A stretch of 64,000 nucleotides of DNA from Methylibium sp965279545 (GCF_965279545.1 NZ_OZ257250.1:1674001-1738000); one strand, 5' to 3'; counted from the first letter of the stretch, positions 1 to 8,964 are shown. A program made the numbers and translations. The notes: a model not told the origin generated them from the letters alone.

Positions 1-834
1 CAGGCACTGGCGCATCGCCGCCTTGGTGTCCTCGGTCACGACCTTCGGCCCGGTCACGTACTCGCCGTATTCGGCGTTGTTCGAGATCGAGTAGTTCATG
101 TTGGCGATGCCGCCTTCGTAGATCAGGTCGACGATCAGCTTGAGCTCGTGCAGGCACTCGAAGTAGGCCATCTCGGGCGCGTAGCCGGCCTCCACCAGCG
201 TCTCGAAACCGGCCTTGATCAGCTCGACGGTCCCGCCGCACAGCACGGCCTGCTCGCCGAACAGGTCGGTCTCGGTCTCTTCGCGGAAGTTGGTCTCGAT
301 GATGCCGGCCTTGCCACCGCCGTTCGCCGCGGCGTAGCTCAGCGCCAGGTCGCGCGCCTTGCCGGTCTTGTCGGCATGCACCGCGATCAGGTGCGGCACG
401 CCGCCACCCTGGGTGTAGGTGTTGCGCACCGTGTGGCCCGGAGCCTTCGGCGCGACCATCCAGACGTCGAGGTCCTCGCGCGGCACGACCTGGCCGTAGT
501 GCACGTTGAAGCCATGCGCGAAGGCCAGCGACGCGCCCTGCTTGATGTTCGGCGCGACCTCGGCGTTGTAGACCGCCGCGATCTGCTCGTCGGGCAGCAG
601 GATCATCACGACGTCGGCGCTCTTGACTGCCTCGGCGACCTCGGCCACTTTCAGGCCGGCTTTCTCGACCTTGTTCCACGAAGCCCCGCCGCGGCGCAGG
701 CCAACCGTCACCTTGACACCACTGTCATTGAGGTTCTGTGCATGGGCATGGCCTTGTGAGCCGTAGCCGATGATCGCCACGCTCTTGCCCTTGATCAGGC
801 TCAGGTCGGCGTCCTTGTCGTAATAGACCTTCAT
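1..834 (-). CDS. ilvC: Ketol-acid reductoisomerase (partial, 3' end cut by window)
   Basis: Second step of valine, leucine and isoleucine synthesis: NADPH-dependent isomerisation and reduction of 2-acetolactate or 2-aceto-2-hydroxybutyrate. Translation from the ATG at 834 gives 278 residues with no stop before base 1, against about 338 for the short (class I) enzyme, so roughly 60 C-terminal residues lie outside. The dinucleotide-binding loop GYGSQGHA sits at residues 23-30, and the helical domain contains ETDLFGEQ, which includes metal-binding acidic residues. It lies 38 bases after ilvH in the same direction, the common ilvB-ilvH-ilvC operon order of betaproteobacteria. Identification is secure. 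Confidence 0.97.
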   Translation of the reverse strand, partial: MKVYYDKDADLSLIKGKSVAIIGYGSQGHAHAQNLNDSGVKVTVGLRRGGASWNKVEKAGLKVAEVAEAVKSADVVMILLPDEQIAAVYNAEVAPNIKQGASLAFAHGFNVHYGQVVPREDLDVWMVAPKAPGHTVRNTYTQGGGVPHLIAVHADKTGKARDLALSYAAANGGGKAGIIETNFREETETDLFGEQAVLCGGTVELIKAGFETLVEAGYAPEMAYFECLHELKLIVDLIYEGGIANMNYSISNNAEYGEYVTGPKVVTEDTKAAMRQCL

Positions 835-872
835 GGGTTCTCTCCTGTCGAAATTCAGTGATGGGGCGGGAT

Positions 873-1364
873 TCAGACGCGCAGGATGCGCTCGCCGCGA
901 CCGATCCCGCTGGTGCCGGTGCGCACGGTTTCGAGAATCGCGGTGCGGTCCACCGCTTCGATGAATGCATCCAGCTTGGGCGCGTCGCCGGTCAATTCGA
1001 TCGTGTAGGTCTTCTCGGTGACGTCGACGATGCGGCCCCGGAAGATGTCGGCCATGCGCTTCATCTCGTCGCGCTCCTTGCCGACGGCGCGCACCTTGAT
1101 GAGCATCAGTTCGCGCTCGGTGTACTGCCCTTCGGTGAGGTCGACGACCTTGACGACTTCGATCAGGCGATTGAGGTGCTTGGTGATCTGCTCGATCACG
1201 TCCTCGCTGCCGGTCGTGGTGATGGTCATGCGCGACAGCGAGGGGTCCTCGGTGGCCGCGACGGTCAGGCTCTCGATGTTGTAGCCGCGCGCAGAGAACA
1301 GCGCGACGACGCGGGACAGGGCGCCCGGCTCGTTCTCGAGCAACAGGGCAATGATGTGTTTCAT
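873..1364 (-). CDS. ilvH: Acetolactate synthase small (regulatory) subunit
   Basis: Regulatory subunit of acetohydroxyacid synthase; it raises activity and confers valine feedback inhibition on the large subunit. The protein is 163 residues, the normal family length. It starts MKHIIALLLENEPG, the N-terminal ACT domain with the ligand-loop motif NEPGALSRV, and ends with the ACT-like C-terminal domain. The reading frame is open further upstream to 1502, but the conserved start and family length place the initiation codon at 1364. It lies 171 bases after ilvB and 38 before ilvC. Confidence 0.97.
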   Translation of the reverse strand: MKHIIALLLENEPGALSRVVALFSARGYNIESLTVAATEDPSLSRMTITTTGSEDVIEQITKHLNRLIEVVKVVDLTEGQYTERELMLIKVRAVGKERDEMKRMADIFRGRIVDVTEKTYTIELTGDAPKLDAFIEAVDRTAILETVRTGTSGIGRGERILRV

Positions 1365-1535
1365 GGTTGGATCGTCCTTCGCGCTCTTCAGAACGGCGGC
1401 GGTAACCGCAGCCCCTTGGCCACGCGCTTCGATGAAATGAGAAAGTGTGGTTCTTCGACCTCGGCGGCTGCACTCGCCGCGCTCCTGGCGAGGGGCCGGC
1501 AAGCCCCTGCCCTCGCGCCGTTCGTGCCGCCGCCG

Positions 1536-3311
1536 CTACAGGTCTTCGGAGCCCAGCAGCATTTCGGAGATGCCCTTGCCGGCCTGCACCATCGGCCAGA
1601 CGTTCTCGGTCGGGTCGGTGCGCACGTCGAGGAAGACGGTGCGGTCCTTGAGCCGTATCGCTTCGCGCAGCGCGGGTTCGACCTCGCTGGGCTTCTCGAT
1701 CTTCAGGCCGACGTGACCGTAGGCCTCGGCCAGCTTCACGAAGTCAGGCAGCGCCTCCATGTAGCTGTGGGAGTAGCGGCCGCCGTAGTCGATCTCCTGC
1801 CACTGCCGCACCATGCCCAGGTAGCGGTTGTTCAGCGAGATCACCTTGACCGGTGTCTTGTACTGCAGGCAAGTGGAAAGCTCCTGGATGCACATCTGGA
1901 TCGATCCTTCGCCGGTGATGCAGAACACGTCCGACTCCGGCTTGGCGAGCTTGATGCCCATCGCATACGGCAGACCCACACCCATGGTGCCCAGCCCCCC
2001 GGAATTGATCCAGCGCCGCGGCTCGTCGAACCGGTAGTACTGCGCGGCCCACATCTGGTGCTGACCGACATCGGACGTGATGTAGGTATCGCGATCACGG
2101 GTCAGCTCCCACAGCTTCTCCACGACGTACTGTGGCTTGATGACCTCGTCGGAGTTCTTGTACTTCAGGCACTCGCGGCCACGCCATTCGGCGATCTGCT
2201 TCCACCATGCCGACAGGGCCTGCGCATCCGGCCGGGTCTGTGCATCCTTGATCTGCGAGATCAGCTCCTGCAGCACATCCTTCACGTCACCGACGATCGG
2301 GATGTCGACCTTGACGCGCTTGGAGATGCTCGACGGGTCGATGTCGATGTGCACGATCTTGCGCTCCACCGACGCGAAGTGCTTCGGGTTGCCGATCACG
2401 CGGTCGTCGAAGCGCGCACCGACCGCCAGCAGAACGTCGCAGTTCTGCATTGTCATGTTCGCTTCGTAGGTGCCGTGCATGCCCAGCATGCCCAGGAAGC
2501 GCGGGTCGGTCGACGGGAAAGCGCCCAGACCCATCAGCGTGTTGGTGCACGGGTAGCCGAGCAGGTCGACCAGCTGGCGCAGCTGCGCCGACGCATTGCC
2601 GAGGATCACGCCGCCGCCGGTGTAGATGTAAGGGCGCTTGGCCTGCAGCAGCAACTGCACTGCCTTGCGGATCTGGCCACTGTGCCCCTTCTTCGCCGGG
2701 CTGTACGAACGCATCTCGACGGTCGCCGGGTAGTGGAACGGCGCGGTCTTCAATGACACGTCCTTCGGCACGTCCACCACCACCGGCCCGGGCCGCCCGG
2801 TGCGGGCGATGTGAAAGGCCTTCTTCATCGTGAGCGCCAGCTCGCGCACGTCCTTCACCAGGAAGTTGTGCTTGACGATCGGGCGGGTGATGCCGACGGT
2901 GTCGCACTCCTGGAAGGCGTCGAGGCCGATCGCCGGCGTCGGAACCTGCCCGGTGATGATCACCATCGGGATCGAGTCCATGTAGGCGGTGGCGATGCCG
3001 GTGATGGCATTCGTCACGCCCGGACCCGAGGTGACCAGCGCGACGCCGACATCGCCGGTGGCACGCGCATAGCCGTCGGCTGCGTGAATGGCCGCCTGCT
3101 CATGGCGTACCAGCACGTGCTCGATCGTGTCCTGCTTGTACAGCGCATCGTAGATGTACAGCACGGCACCGCCGGGGTAGCCCCAAAGGTACTTGACGCC
3201 TTCGGCCTGCAGGCAGCGAACGAGGATTTCCGAGCCGTTCGGCTCGGCAGCTTGAGAGGGGTGCGGCAGGGCCGTTGCGGCCCGCTTGATTTCCGCGGCA
3301 GACATGTCCAT
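1536..3311 (-). CDS. ilvB: Acetolactate synthase large (catalytic) subunit
   Basis: ThDP- and FAD-dependent catalytic subunit that condenses two pyruvates to acetolactate, or pyruvate with 2-oxobutyrate, the committed step of branched-chain amino acid synthesis. It has 591 residues in three ThDP-enzyme domains. The catalytic glutamate lies in VRHEQAAIHAADGYAR. The ThDP/Mg motif reads GEGSIQ rather than the usual GDGS and is followed by the expected LNNRYLGMV. The start at 3311 (MDMSAAEIK) has an AAAGG ribosome site six bases upstream; the frame stays open to 3347. It is the first gene of the ilvB-ilvH-ilvC cluster. It could equally be named ilvI. Confidence 0.96.
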   Translation of the reverse strand: MDMSAAEIKRAATALPHPSQAAEPNGSEILVRCLQAEGVKYLWGYPGGAVLYIYDALYKQDTIEHVLVRHEQAAIHAADGYARATGDVGVALVTSGPGVTNAITGIATAYMDSIPMVIITGQVPTPAIGLDAFQECDTVGITRPIVKHNFLVKDVRELALTMKKAFHIARTGRPGPVVVDVPKDVSLKTAPFHYPATVEMRSYSPAKKGHSGQIRKAVQLLLQAKRPYIYTGGGVILGNASAQLRQLVDLLGYPCTNTLMGLGAFPSTDPRFLGMLGMHGTYEANMTMQNCDVLLAVGARFDDRVIGNPKHFASVERKIVHIDIDPSSISKRVKVDIPIVGDVKDVLQELISQIKDAQTRPDAQALSAWWKQIAEWRGRECLKYKNSDEVIKPQYVVEKLWELTRDRDTYITSDVGQHQMWAAQYYRFDEPRRWINSGGLGTMGVGLPYAMGIKLAKPESDVFCITGEGSIQMCIQELSTCLQYKTPVKVISLNNRYLGMVRQWQEIDYGGRYSHSYMEALPDFVKLAEAYGHVGLKIEKPSEVEPALREAIRLKDRTVFLDVRTDPTENVWPMVQAGKGISEMLLGSEDL

Positions 3312-3557
3312 TTCGAACCTTTGTGAATTTCTCTGACGAAAAACCATCGGTGTCCCTCTTCACACCCTGGTGGGGTGGATGTGGGACCTGCGCGGTCTGG
3401 CAAAGCCACCCGGGTCGGATGGTGTTGAAGACCAATGAGCGTTTTGCGAGGCAACATTATGACATCGGCGCAGCACCATCGCGGCGCGAGCTGCCACTTC
3501 GAGGTGCAGTGACATAATCCGCGGCCTCTCCAAAGCCACGGTCTCAGGCCGCGCCTC

Positions 3558-4124
3558 TTGGCCTCCGACAAAGAACTCAGCGATTTCCTCAAGAGCGTCG
3601 AAAAACGCGCCTTCAAGCGCGCTGTTTACGCCGTTCGCGATGACGACGCGGCCCTCGACATCGTGCAGGACTCGATGATCCGTCTGGCCGAGAAGTACGC
3701 TGATCGGCCGCCGGCCGAACTGCCGCTGCTGTTCCAGCGGATCCTGTCGAACGCGACCATGGACTGGTTCCGGCGGCAGAAGGTGCGCAACGCCGTCGTG
3801 CGCAATTTCTCGGATTTCGAGCCCGCCCATGCCGACGGCGACTTCGATCTCCTGGAAACCCTGGCGGCGGCCGGCGGGTCCACGACCGTCGAAACGGCAG
3901 CCGACAGCGTGTCGCGGGCCCAGATCCTGCTCGCTATCGAGACCGAAGTGGCCCGGCTGCCGGGGCGTCAACGAGAGGCCTTCCTGCTGCGTTACTGGGA
4001 GGAGCTCGATGTCGCCGAGACCGCTCAATCGATGGGTTGCTCGGAAGGCAGCGTCAAGACCCACTGCTCCCGGGCGGTGCACAGCTTGGCACAGGCCTTG
4101 AGGGCCAAAGGAGTGCTGCCATGA
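3558..4124 (+). CDS. ECF-like RNA polymerase sigma factor
   Basis: A 188-residue sigma-70 family protein. Region 2 is seen around DIVQDSMIRLAEKYAD and the following tryptophan-containing helix (TMDWFRRQKVRN). Region 4 is a clear helix-turn-helix near the C terminus (LPGRQREAFLLRYWEEL, then ETAQSMGCSEGSVKTH). No ATG or GTG lies upstream before an in-frame stop at 3510, so a TTG at 3558 is the most likely start. Its stop overlaps the start of the DUF3619 gene (ATGA), and DUF3106 and RDD genes follow. This arrangement recurs in Burkholderiales; the regulon is not known from sequence. Confidence 0.85.
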   Translation: MASDKELSDFLKSVEKRAFKRAVYAVRDDDAALDIVQDSMIRLAEKYADRPPAELPLLFQRILSNATMDWFRRQKVRNAVVRNFSDFEPAHADGDFDLLETLAAAGGSTTVETAADSVSRAQILLAIETEVARLPGRQREAFLLRYWEELDVAETAQSMGCSEGSVKTHCSRAVHSLAQALRAKGVLP

Positions 4125-4573
4125 ACAATTCGAATACCGATCCAGGTTCTGCCCGACCCGAGCGTCAGTTTCTCGAAGACCGCTACGCGTTGCGGATCGC
4201 CGCAGCGCTCAGCACTCACGCCGACGAGTTGCCCCGCGACGTGACGGAGCGCTTGCGTTTCGCCCGCGAGCAGGCGCTGGAGCGCGCGCGCCGGCTGGCG
4301 ACACGCACGGCGCCAGCCGCAACGCGGCTCGGTGGCAACGTGCTGGCCTGGGGTGGCGAGCCGGGCTGGGGCTGGCGGCTCGCCACCCTGGCGCCCTTGA
4401 TCGCCTTGGTGGCGGGGCTGGTATTGATCCAGATTCAGCACGACGACGACCAGATCTCCGCAGCTGCCGAGGTCGATGCCGCCCTGCTGGCCGATGACTT
4501 GCCGCCCGATGCTTACACCGATGCAGGTTTCGCCGAGTTCCTGCGCTCGCCCAACACACCCGGTGGTTACTGA
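4121..4573 (+). CDS. DUF3619 family single-pass membrane protein
   Basis: A 150-residue protein of unknown function. The N-terminal two fifths is helical and charged (RQFLEDRYALRIAAAL, then TERLRFAREQALERAR). One hydrophobic helix lies at about residues 86-104 (LATLAPLIALVAGLVLI) and an acidic tail follows. It starts inside the stop codon of the sigma factor gene, which implies translational coupling. That position and the topology (cytoplasmic helical head, one membrane segment) resemble an anti-sigma factor, but no zinc-finger motif is present, so the role is an inference. Confidence 0.8.
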   Translation: MNNSNTDPGSARPERQFLEDRYALRIAAALSTHADELPRDVTERLRFAREQALERARRLATRTAPAATRLGGNVLAWGGEPGWGWRLATLAPLIALVAGLVLIQIQHDDDQISAAAEVDAALLADDLPPDAYTDAGFAEFLRSPNTPGGY

Positions 4574-4584
4574 GGACGGGTGAC

Positions 4585-5325
4585 TTGACGTCGTCGCGCT
4601 CGCTCCCCGCCCTTTCGCTTGGCGCCAGGCAGATCACCGGGCTGGTGCTGTGCGCCCTTCTGGTGCTGGTGTCGCCGCTCGTGGGGGCGGCCGGCCCGAA
4701 CGGTGGCGGCGGACCGGCGTGGAATTCCCTCGGCGCTGCGCAGCGCCAGGCGCTGGCGCCTCTCGAACGGGACTGGTCCGCGATCGATCCGGTGCGCAAG
4801 CAGAAGTGGCTGGAGCTGGCCTCGCGCTTCGATCGCATGTCGCCCGACGAGCGCAGCCGGGTGCAGCAACGGATGTCCGACTGGGTCCGCCTCAGTGCCA
4901 AGCAACGCACCGAGGCGCGAATGAACTTCCAGGGCGCCAAGGACTTGAGCCCGCAGGAGCGTCAGGCCCGCTGGCAGGCCTACCAGTCGCTGCCCGAAGA
5001 CCAGCGGCGCAGCCTTGCGGCCCGCGCCAAGAGCAGTGCCGTCAAAGGCAACACGCGAGCGGCAGCTCCGTCCGCCGAGACCAAGATCAACACGGTCCCC
5101 AACCCTCTGCTGGAAGCGCGCAAACCCCGTGCCGTGACCCCAGGCCTGACGCAGGCAAACCCGGGCGCCACGACCAACCTGATGTCGACCCGGCCGACGC
5201 CGCCGCTGCACCAGCAGACGGGCTTGCCGAAGGTCGCCGCCACGCCGGAGTTCGTCGACTCCACGACCCTGCTGCCGCAGCGCGGCCCGCAGGGCGCCGC
5301 GACCGAACCACGCCGCAAACCCTGA
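4585..5325 (+). CDS. DUF3106 family exported protein
   Basis: A 246-residue protein with a signal-peptide-like hydrophobic stretch at residues 19-36 ending in AA. A helical domain follows, with repeated tryptophan-centred motifs (QRQALAPLERDWSAID, KQKWLELASRF, RMSDWVRLS), typical of DUF3106. The C-terminal part (from about 150) is proline- and alanine-rich and looks disordered. Translation probably begins at the TTG at 4585, 11 bases after the preceding stop; no ATG is well placed. It is likely periplasmic and co-transcribed with the sigma factor. Function unknown. Confidence 0.8.
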   Translation: MTSSRSLPALSLGARQITGLVLCALLVLVSPLVGAAGPNGGGGPAWNSLGAAQRQALAPLERDWSAIDPVRKQKWLELASRFDRMSPDERSRVQQRMSDWVRLSAKQRTEARMNFQGAKDLSPQERQARWQAYQSLPEDQRRSLAARAKSSAVKGNTRAAAPSAETKINTVPNPLLEARKPRAVTPGLTQANPGATTNLMSTRPTPPLHQQTGLPKVAATPEFVDSTTLLPQRGPQGAATEPRRKP

Positions 5326-5328
5326 AAC

Positions 5329-5874
5329 GTGCCCGCTCTTTCGGCACAACCCGGCATCGAGGCCCCGGGCACGAACACCCCCGGCCTGCGGCGGCGGCTC
5401 GCCTGCTTCCTGTACGAAGGGGTCCTGTTGTTCGGCGTGGTGTTCTTCTGCGCGCTCGTCTACTCCGTTCTCACCGATCAGCGCAACGCGATGGTCGGCC
5501 GGCACGGCATGCTGCTGACCGCCTTCGTGCTGGCACCCGGCATCTACTTCGTCTGGTACTGGTCTCAAACCGGCCAGACGCTGCCGATGCAAACCTGGCA
5601 GATCCAGCTGCAGACAACCGACGGCCAGCGGCTGACGCGCGGCCGCGCGCTGCTGCGCTACGTCGCCGCCTGGGTGTGGTTCCTGCCCGCGCTCGCGTTC
5701 GCTTGGCTGGCCGGCTGGCATGACAGCGGCACCCGGCTGGCGGCCGCGCTGTGCACGGGCATCGTGCTCTACGCACTGTCGTCGAGACTGCACCCCCGGC
5801 GCCAGTTCTGGCACGACGCGCTGTGCGGCACCCGACTCGTCGACACCCGGGCCATCCCGAAGCGCCGTGCCTGA
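5329..5874 (+). CDS. RDD family membrane protein
   Basis: A 181-residue integral membrane protein with an RDD-type layout. An arginine-rich start (GLRRRLACFLYEG) precedes the first helix, a second helix pair covers MLLTAFVLAPGIYFVWYW, and the typical GQTLPMQTWQI segment and an ending HDALCGTRLV are present. It probably starts at a GTG three bases after the DUF3106 stop. Family members are associated with transport or stress tolerance, but the substrate is not known. It is the last gene with tight spacing in the sigma-factor cluster. Confidence 0.85.
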   Translation: MPALSAQPGIEAPGTNTPGLRRRLACFLYEGVLLFGVVFFCALVYSVLTDQRNAMVGRHGMLLTAFVLAPGIYFVWYWSQTGQTLPMQTWQIQLQTTDGQRLTRGRALLRYVAAWVWFLPALAFAWLAGWHDSGTRLAAALCTGIVLYALSSRLHPRRQFWHDALCGTRLVDTRAIPKRRA

Positions 5875-5919
5875 GGCGCTTCGCGGTGCTGCCATCGGCC
5901 GCAGTTACCATCGCGCGCC

Positions 5920-6300
5920 ATGAGCAACCCCTACAAAGGCCGCACCGGCCTGGACCGCGTGATCCGCGCCGCCGGCTACTCGATGGACGGGCTGCAGATC
6001 GCCTACCGCGGCGAGAGCGCCTTCCGGCAGGAAGTCTGGGCGGCGGTGGCGCTGCTGCCGGCGGCATTCTGGCTCGGGGGCAGCTGGATCGAGGTGTCGC
6101 TGCTGGTCGGCTCGGTGCTGCTCGTGCTGATCGTGGAGTTGCTCAATTCCGGCATCGAGGCCGCGATCGACCGGGTCAGCTACGAATTGCACGACCTGTC
6201 CAAGCGCGCCAAGGACCTGGCCAGTGCCGCGGTGCTGCTGTCGCTGCTGCTGTGCGGCGGCATCTGGGTGGCCGCGCTCTGGCATCGCTTCGGCGTCTGA
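5920..6300 (+). CDS. dgkA: Diacylglycerol kinase
   Basis: Small trimeric inner-membrane kinase that returns diacylglycerol, released during synthesis of membrane-derived glucans or lipid A modification, to phosphatidic acid. It has 126 residues, the normal length. The signature ELLNSGIEAAIDRVS is present around residues 71-85, and the protein has an amphipathic N terminus, a catalytic glutamate region (AYRGESAFRQE) and three membrane helices. It lies 8 bases before the LOG-family gene and probably shares its transcript. Confidence 0.96.
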   Translation: MSNPYKGRTGLDRVIRAAGYSMDGLQIAYRGESAFRQEVWAAVALLPAAFWLGGSWIEVSLLVGSVLLVLIVELLNSGIEAAIDRVSYELHDLSKRAKDLASAAVLLSLLLCGGIWVAALWHRFGV

Positions 6301-6308
6301 GGCTCCAG

Positions 6309-6896
6309 GTGGCAGCCCCCTTCGCGCTCTGCGTCTACTGCGGCTCGCGCACCGGCGAGGCCCCGGCCCACGCGCGAGCCGCACAAGCCGTTGGCCGACA
6401 GGTCGCCGAGCGTGGCTGGCAGCTGGTCTACGGCGGCGGCAATGTGGGCCTCATGGGCATCGTTGCGGATGCGGCCCTGGCCGGCGGCGCACCGGTGGTC
6501 GGCGTGATCCCGCGCTCGCTGATGGAGCGTGAGGTCGGTCACCAGGGACTGACCTCGCTGCACGTCGTCGAAACCATGCACCAGCGCAAACAGATGATGG
6601 CCGAACACGCCGATGCCTTCCTGGCCCTACCGGGCGGCATCGGCACCTTCGAGGAACTGTTCGAGGTGTGGACGTGGCGCCAGCTCGGCTACCACGATCA
6701 ACCCATTGGCCTGCTCAACGTCGGCGGCTATTACGACGCGCTGATCGCGTTCATGCAGGAGACGGTGGCCGCGGGTTTCGTGTCGGAAGGCACGCGCGCC
6801 GTGCTGGAGGTCGAAGCCGACCCGACCGTGCTGCTCGATCGGCTCGCGAGTCAGGCGCGCCTGGCCCGCGGGCGAGACGACTACAGCCGCACCTGA
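6309..6896 (+). CDS. LOG family protein (cytokinin riboside 5'-monophosphate phosphoribohydrolase type)
   Basis: A 195-residue Rossmann-fold protein of the lysine decarboxylase-like/LOG family, which hydrolyses nucleoside 5'-monophosphates to base and ribose 5-phosphate. The diagnostic motifs GGGNVGLMG and PGGIGTFEELFEVWTW are both present, the second carrying the catalytic residues. The frame is open far upstream, but the family N terminus (FALCVYCGSRTG) places the start at the GTG at 6309, eight bases after dgkA. The physiological substrate is not known. Confidence 0.9.
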   Translation: MAAPFALCVYCGSRTGEAPAHARAAQAVGRQVAERGWQLVYGGGNVGLMGIVADAALAGGAPVVGVIPRSLMEREVGHQGLTSLHVVETMHQRKQMMAEHADAFLALPGGIGTFEELFEVWTWRQLGYHDQPIGLLNVGGYYDALIAFMQETVAAGFVSEGTRAVLEVEADPTVLLDRLASQARLARGRDDYSRT

Positions 6897-6912
6897 CGTT
6901 CCGGCCCGCCAC

Positions 6913-7251
6913 TCAGACGGCGGCTTCGTCCGTCTCGCCGGTGCGGATGCGAACGACCTGCTCGACCGAAGAGACGAAGATCTTGCCGTCACCGATCTTG
7001 CCGGTCTTGGCCGCCTTGACGATCGCTTCGAGGCAACGATCGACGTCGGCATCCTTCACCACGACTTCGACCTTGACCTTGGGCAGGAAGTCCACGACGT
7101 ACTCCGCACCGCGGTACAGCTCGGTGTGCCCCTTCTGCCGGCCGAAGCCCTTGACCTCGGTGACCGTCAGGCCCGACACGCCGACCTCGGCCAGCGCCTC
7201 GCGCACTTCCTCGAGCTTGAAGGGCTTGATGACGGCGGTGATCTGTTTCAT
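6913..7251 (-). CDS. glnB: Nitrogen regulatory protein P-II
   Basis: Trimeric sensor of 2-oxoglutarate, ATP/ADP and, through uridylylation, glutamine. It controls NtrB, glutamine synthetase adenylylation and other targets. It has 112 residues, exact family length, with the T-loop tyrosine Y51 (GAEYVVDF) that GlnD modifies and the C-terminal ATP/2-oxoglutarate loops. It lies 33 bases downstream of nadE in the same direction. Because glutamine-dependent NadE uses glutamine as nitrogen donor, the pairing is metabolically sensible and common in betaproteobacteria. It could equally be named glnK; no amtB is adjacent. Confidence 0.95.
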   Translation of the reverse strand: MKQITAVIKPFKLEEVREALAEVGVSGLTVTEVKGFGRQKGHTELYRGAEYVVDFLPKVKVEVVVKDADVDRCLEAIVKAAKTGKIGDGKIFVSSVEQVVRIRTGETDEAAV

Positions 7252-7284
7252 GGCGCGCTCCGGTGGATGATGACTGGCTGGAAT

Positions 7285-8964
7285 TTAAGCACGGAATTTC
7301 GAGGTGATGGGGTAGCGCCAGTCCTTGCCGAACGATCGGTGCGTGATACGGATGCCGACCGGGGCCTGCCGCCGCTTGTACTCGTTGATCTTGATCAGCC
7401 TTGTAACGCGCTCCACATCGGTGCGCGCATAGCCGGCCGCGACGATGTCCTCGACCCCCTGGTCTTCCTCCATGTAGCGCGCCAGGATGGCGTCCAGCAC
7501 GTCGTAGGGCGGCAGGCTGTCCTGGTCGGTCTGGTCGGGGCGCAGTTCGGCGGACGGCGCTCGCGTGATGATCCGCTCGGGAATCACCGGCGCCGCGCCC
7601 TGCGCATTGCGCCAGGCGGCCAGCCGGTAGACCAGGGTCTTGGCCACGTCCTTGATCACCGCAAAACCGCCCGCCATGTCGCCGTAAAGCGTGCAGTAGC
7701 CGGTGGCCATCTCGCTCTTGTTGCCGGTGGTCAGCACGATGCGGCCGGATTTGTTCGACAGCGCCATCAGCAGCGTGCCGCGAATGCGCGCCTGGATGTT
7801 CTCCTCGGTCGCGTCCTCGGCCAGACCGGCAAACTCTTGCGCCAGCCCGGCCCTGAACGCCTCGAACATCGGCACGATCGAGAGCTCGTCGTACTGCACG
7901 CCCAGGCGCCGCGCCATGTCGCGCGCGTCGATCCACGAGATGTCGGCGGTGTAGGGCGAGGGCATCATCACCGCCCTCACCTGGTCGGCCCCGAGCGCGT
8001 CGACCGCGATCGCCAGCACCAGCGCCGAATCGATACCCCCGCTCAGCCCGATGATCGCGCCAGGGAAGCCGTTCTTGCCCAGGTAGTCGCGCACACCCGT
8101 CACGAGGGCCGACCAGGCCTGGGCTTCGAGCGTGGGCGCTGGCGAGAGCGCGCCGGCGACAGCGCCCTGAGCACTCACGTCGACGAGCAGCAGCTCCTCG
8201 GCAAAACTGGCGGCACGCGCACGCACCACGCCGTGCGCGTCGACGGCGAACGAGGCGCCATCGAACACCACCTCGTCCTGCCCACCGACGAGGTGCGCGT
8301 ACAGGACCGGCAACCCGCTCCCGGTCGCGCGCCGGGCCATGCGCTCCTCGCGCTCCTCGGCCTTGCCCAGGTGGAACGGCGAGGCGTTGATCACCACCAG
8401 AACCTGTGCGCCCGCCGCCTTCGCGGCCGCAGCCGGCTCGTCGAACCAGGCGTCTTCGCAGATCAGCAGCCCCACACGCACACCACCCGCCTCCACCACC
8501 ACCGGCCCGAAGCCGGCATCCCGGCCCGACACGAAGTAACGGCGCTCGTCGAACACCTGGTAGTTCGGGAGTTCCCGCTTCGCATACGTGGCGGTGATCC
8601 GCCCGCCACCGAGCACCGACGCCGCATTGACCCGCCGCTGCACCGCCAGCGAGCGCGTGCGAAGATCACCCGTCGCATCGATGGCCTGCGGATGGCCGAC
8701 CACCACTTGCAAGTCCGGCAGGTCGGCCAGCGCCGCGGCGCAGGTGGTCAGCACCTCGTCGCAGGCCCGCATGAAGGCGGGACGCAGCAGCAGGTCTTCC
8801 GGGGGATAACCGGTCAGCGACAGCTCCGGCGTGATCACCAGCCGCGCGCCCTGTGCATAGGCCTGGCGCGCCCAGTGGGCGATGCGTTGCGCGTTGCCAG
8901 AGAGGTCGCCGACGGTGGCGTTGAATTGGACGAGGGCGATCGTGGCGGACACAGTGGCAGACAT
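7285..8964 (-). CDS. nadE: Glutamine-dependent NAD+ synthetase
   Basis: Makes NAD+ from nicotinic acid adenine dinucleotide, ATP and glutamine. It has 559 residues. An N-terminal nitrilase-like glutaminase domain carries the triad region (TPELSLTGYPPEDLLLR for Glu, YAKRELPNYQVF for Lys, LLICEDAWF for Cys). A C-terminal synthetase domain has the PP-loop ATPase motif SGGIDSALV and the ending FGKDWRYPI. Its ATG (8964-8962) overlaps the ATG of the divergent acyltransferase gene, and no strong ribosome site is seen. glnB follows in the same transcript. Confidence 0.96.
   Translation of the reverse strand: MSATVSATIALVQFNATVGDLSGNAQRIAHWARQAYAQGARLVITPELSLTGYPPEDLLLRPAFMRACDEVLTTCAAALADLPDLQVVVGHPQAIDATGDLRTRSLAVQRRVNAASVLGGGRITATYAKRELPNYQVFDERRYFVSGRDAGFGPVVVEAGGVRVGLLICEDAWFDEPAAAAKAAGAQVLVVINASPFHLGKAEEREERMARRATGSGLPVLYAHLVGGQDEVVFDGASFAVDAHGVVRARAASFAEELLLVDVSAQGAVAGALSPAPTLEAQAWSALVTGVRDYLGKNGFPGAIIGLSGGIDSALVLAIAVDALGADQVRAVMMPSPYTADISWIDARDMARRLGVQYDELSIVPMFEAFRAGLAQEFAGLAEDATEENIQARIRGTLLMALSNKSGRIVLTTGNKSEMATGYCTLYGDMAGGFAVIKDVAKTLVYRLAAWRNAQGAAPVIPERIITRAPSAELRPDQTDQDSLPPYDVLDAILARYMEEDQGVEDIVAAGYARTDVERVTRLIKINEYKRRQAPVGIRITHRSFGKDWRYPITSKFRA

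Noticed and set aside
3312..3557. A possible leader peptide or attenuator upstream of ilvB
   Set aside because: No short ORF with runs of Leu, Ile or Val codons and no convincing terminator/antiterminator pair was found; only a weak GGTGG/CCACC hairpin near 3365-3380 is present.
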